From Elusimicrobiaceae bacterium (lineage in GTDB: Bacteria > Elusimicrobiota > Elusimicrobia > Elusimicrobiales > Elusimicrobiaceae), in contig JAFUJU010000037.1 in assembly GCA_017468055.1 (NCBI GenBank), positions 1 to 41,052 of the forward strand: 41,052 bases of DNA. Direction: 5' to 3'. Position numbers and translations under genes: made by a program. Within the stretch, counting starts at the first letter, position 1. Every line of letters begins with the position of its first letter. Shown here piece after piece: positions 39,964 to 41,052 of this stretch. The notes under the pieces are model-generated. The model saw only the letters and a list, made by a program, of their open reading frames with translations, ran no database searches and had not been told where the DNA came from.

Positions 39964-40327
39964 GTTACTTTTTGGCATTTCCCGAAAAGTAACCAAATAG
40001 GCTAGCCGATACAGCAAACCAAAATACCTGCTTTTTAGGCTGTTTTGTGAACTCGTAAAATTTACTCAAACACACAAAACAGTGTTTCCTAAAAAACAGG
40101 TATTTTAACTACGTTTGCAATATCGGCATTAAACAGCGAAAAGAGTTTTTTTCCTTTTGTTAAAAGGTCGGCATTCAAAGCGTTTTAAAAATACTTTAGG
40201 AAAAGGAAAGCATATTTTTTATGTCTGAGCGTTAGCGAGTTTAAAAAATATCCTTTTCGTAAAGTGTTTTTGCTTTGTCTGCCGACTAGCCTTTTTGCTT
40301 ACTTTTTCGGTAATGAGAAAAAGTAAG
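39964..40327. repeat. ~365-bp nested inverted-repeat element
   Basis: The element is built from inverted repeats at several scales. The left end is a hairpin GTTACTTTT/AAAAGTAAC (39964-39993) and the right end a matching hairpin CTTACTTTTT/AAAAAGTAAG (40298-40327). AGGCTAG (39999-40005) faces CTAGCCT (40286-40292). Hairpin A (40005-40127) has GCCGATA/TATCGGC outer arms and AAATACCTG/CAGGTATTT inside. Hairpin B (40167-40286) has GTCGGCA/TGCCGAC, CAAAGC/GCTTTG and ATATTTTTTA/TAAAAAATAT arms. There is no ORF, transposase or ribosome site. It could be a MITE-like or cruciform element. Confidence 0.8.
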
Positions 40328-40330
40328 AAT

Positions 40331-40377
40331 AAATTGTTTGCCCAAAACTAGCGCAACAACCGAAGAAGCCGTTATAT
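40331..40377. repeat. Relic of the ~175-bp repeat (right end)
   Basis: TTGCCCAAAACTAGC-CAACAACCGAAGAA-CCGTTATAT matches 28828-28866 with few changes. In both places it lies at the 3' side of a minus-strand gene. Confidence 0.75.
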
Positions 40378-40383
40378 GCAAAA

Positions 40384-40409
40384 AAAAGCCCCGCGAGAGC
40401 GGGGCTTTT
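40384..40409 (-). terminator. Terminator of the outer-membrane protein gene
   Basis: An 11-bp stem AAAAGCCCCGC / GCGGGGCTTTT with a 4-nt loop and TTTTTTT on the minus strand, 17 nt past the stop. Confidence 0.92.
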
Positions 40410-40425
40410 AAGTGATTTCTTAAAA

Positions 40426-41052
40426 TTAGAATTTCACTAAGATACCTAACTGGCCTTTGGTATTATCTTTCTGGCCAAAGTCAGTTTTGGCATGACCATA
40501 TTTGGCATAGCCGATACCGGCAAACAAGTCCACATATTCGTTGTGGGCATATTTGGCGGTGAGGTCGGCTTCCAAGGTGGCGGAATGGTGGCCTTCGCGT
40601 TCTTGGAAGGAGAAGCCGTCCAAGGCGAATGTCCATTTGCCTACATTGTAGTCTACACCCACATTGAACAAGCGCATGCTTTGGGCTAATACATCGGTCA
40701 AATCACCAAAGAGCAAGCCGGGGGTATAGTTACCCAAACCGTCAAAACCATTGGTATAGACAAAGGCAAAGCGCGGGGTGAAGGCTTCCAAGTTCAAAGC
40801 GGCATCGGCTTTTACAAAATAGCCGGTGTCTTTATGTTCTTTGAATAAGCGTTCTCCGCCAAAATTGCGCGCATATTCAGCCGCCAAGGTCAAGGCATCG
40901 GGGTTAAATACAAACTTGGTACCATAGAAACCGTAGTTTTGGTCATCGTCCGCTACCACATCGGTACCGTCAAACTAGGATACATTGTGGAAGTTGTAGC
41001 CGTAAACTTGCCCTTGCAAATTATCGGCCAAGTTCAGTTTGAAATCGGCTCC
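40426..41052 (-). pseudogene. Outer-membrane beta-barrel protein, 3' part, interrupted by in-frame TAG (partial)
   Basis: The minus-strand frame runs from the window edge as GADFKLNLADNLQGQVYGYN, hits TAG at 40975-40977, and continues without shift into FDGTDVVADDDQNYGFYGTK and a barrel-like tail. Alternating hydrophobic/polar strands (AAEYARNFG, RFAFVYTNGF, NVGVDYNVGKWTFALDGFS, LFAGIGYAKYG) end in the terminal aromatic signature LGILVKF, as outer-membrane proteins do. Coding character is the same on both sides of the stop, so this is one gene with a nonsense codon (perhaps Trp TGG to TAG). It could also be a sequencing or assembly error. The N-terminus is outside the window. Confidence 0.75.

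Noticed and set aside
40131-40327. Search for a transposase or small ORF inside the palindromic element
   Set aside because: All frames are short and AT-rich without ribosome sites; only inverted repeats are present.

Overview
The window looks like a chromosomal piece of a Gram-negative, anaerobic, fermentative bacterium, most plausibly a gut Elusimicrobiota (Elusimicrobium-like). This assignment is inference, because no rRNA is present. It rests on four things: lipopolysaccharide genes (lpxK, an LpxL-type acyltransferase, gmhB, hldA-type kinase, kdsB) and an outer-membrane barrel; [FeFe]-hydrogenase maturase HydG and acetate kinase; diaminopimelate synthesis by DapL and DapF; and many dispersed single pilin-like genes whose first ~30 residues are almost invariant. 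No tRNA, rRNA, CRISPR array, phage or transposase gene was seen.

Layout. 1-1802 (minus): partial maf, a small DUF4321-like membrane protein and an MFS exporter. 1877-2995 (minus): a Cys-rich secreted protein. 3105-7871 (plus): a structured leader and hydG, then a second structured leader and two YfcC-type transporters. 7883-9887 (plus): a sodium:solute symporter overlapping thiamine pyrophosphokinase. 9884-13084 (minus): a pilin-like gene, then the operon dapF-dapL-pilin. 13157-13852 (plus): uppS. 13912-15153 (minus): an NHL-repeat secreted protein. 15297-16649 (plus): ackA. 16697-21451 (minus): a pilin, then a 47-aa Cys-rich protein / membrane protein / TPR operon, a pilin and lpxK. 21561-25883 (plus): envelope operon lpxL-gmhB-DUF3108 lipoprotein-hldA-kdsB. 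26238-27830 (plus): pyrG. 27869-31130 (minus): a pilin and the operon rsmI-tsaC-histidine kinase. 31239-39298 (plus): rsfS-argS and a 1942-aa alpha-2-macroglobulin-like protein. 39390-41052 (minus): a pilin, a large palindromic element and an outer-membrane barrel gene broken by an in-frame TAG.

Three sequence-level patterns stand out. (1) Five of the six pilin genes carry the same cassette: a strong promoter whose 16-nt spacer is almost entirely a 12-nt T tract (11 in one copy), then a 5' UTR of constant length. The distance from -10 to ATG is 74 nt in all five. This is a candidate phase-variable pilin regulon. (2) Seven genes (MFS, hydG, dapF, uppS, the 47-aa protein, lpxL, rsmI) lack a Shine-Dalgarno sequence. 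Instead they have a -10 hexamer ending 6 nt (5 in one case) before the ATG, the geometry expected of leaderless mRNAs. Other genes in the window have ordinary Shine-Dalgarno sites. (3) Two compact, multi-helix leaders start at predicted transcription starts upstream of hydG and the first yfcC gene. They match no riboswitch class I can recall.

Non-coding space is concentrated in four gaps (17171-17593, 25884-26237, 28361-28864, 39834-40425). These hold the pilin promoters, a family of ~175-bp palindrome-containing repeats, and a ~365-bp nested inverted-repeat element without genes.
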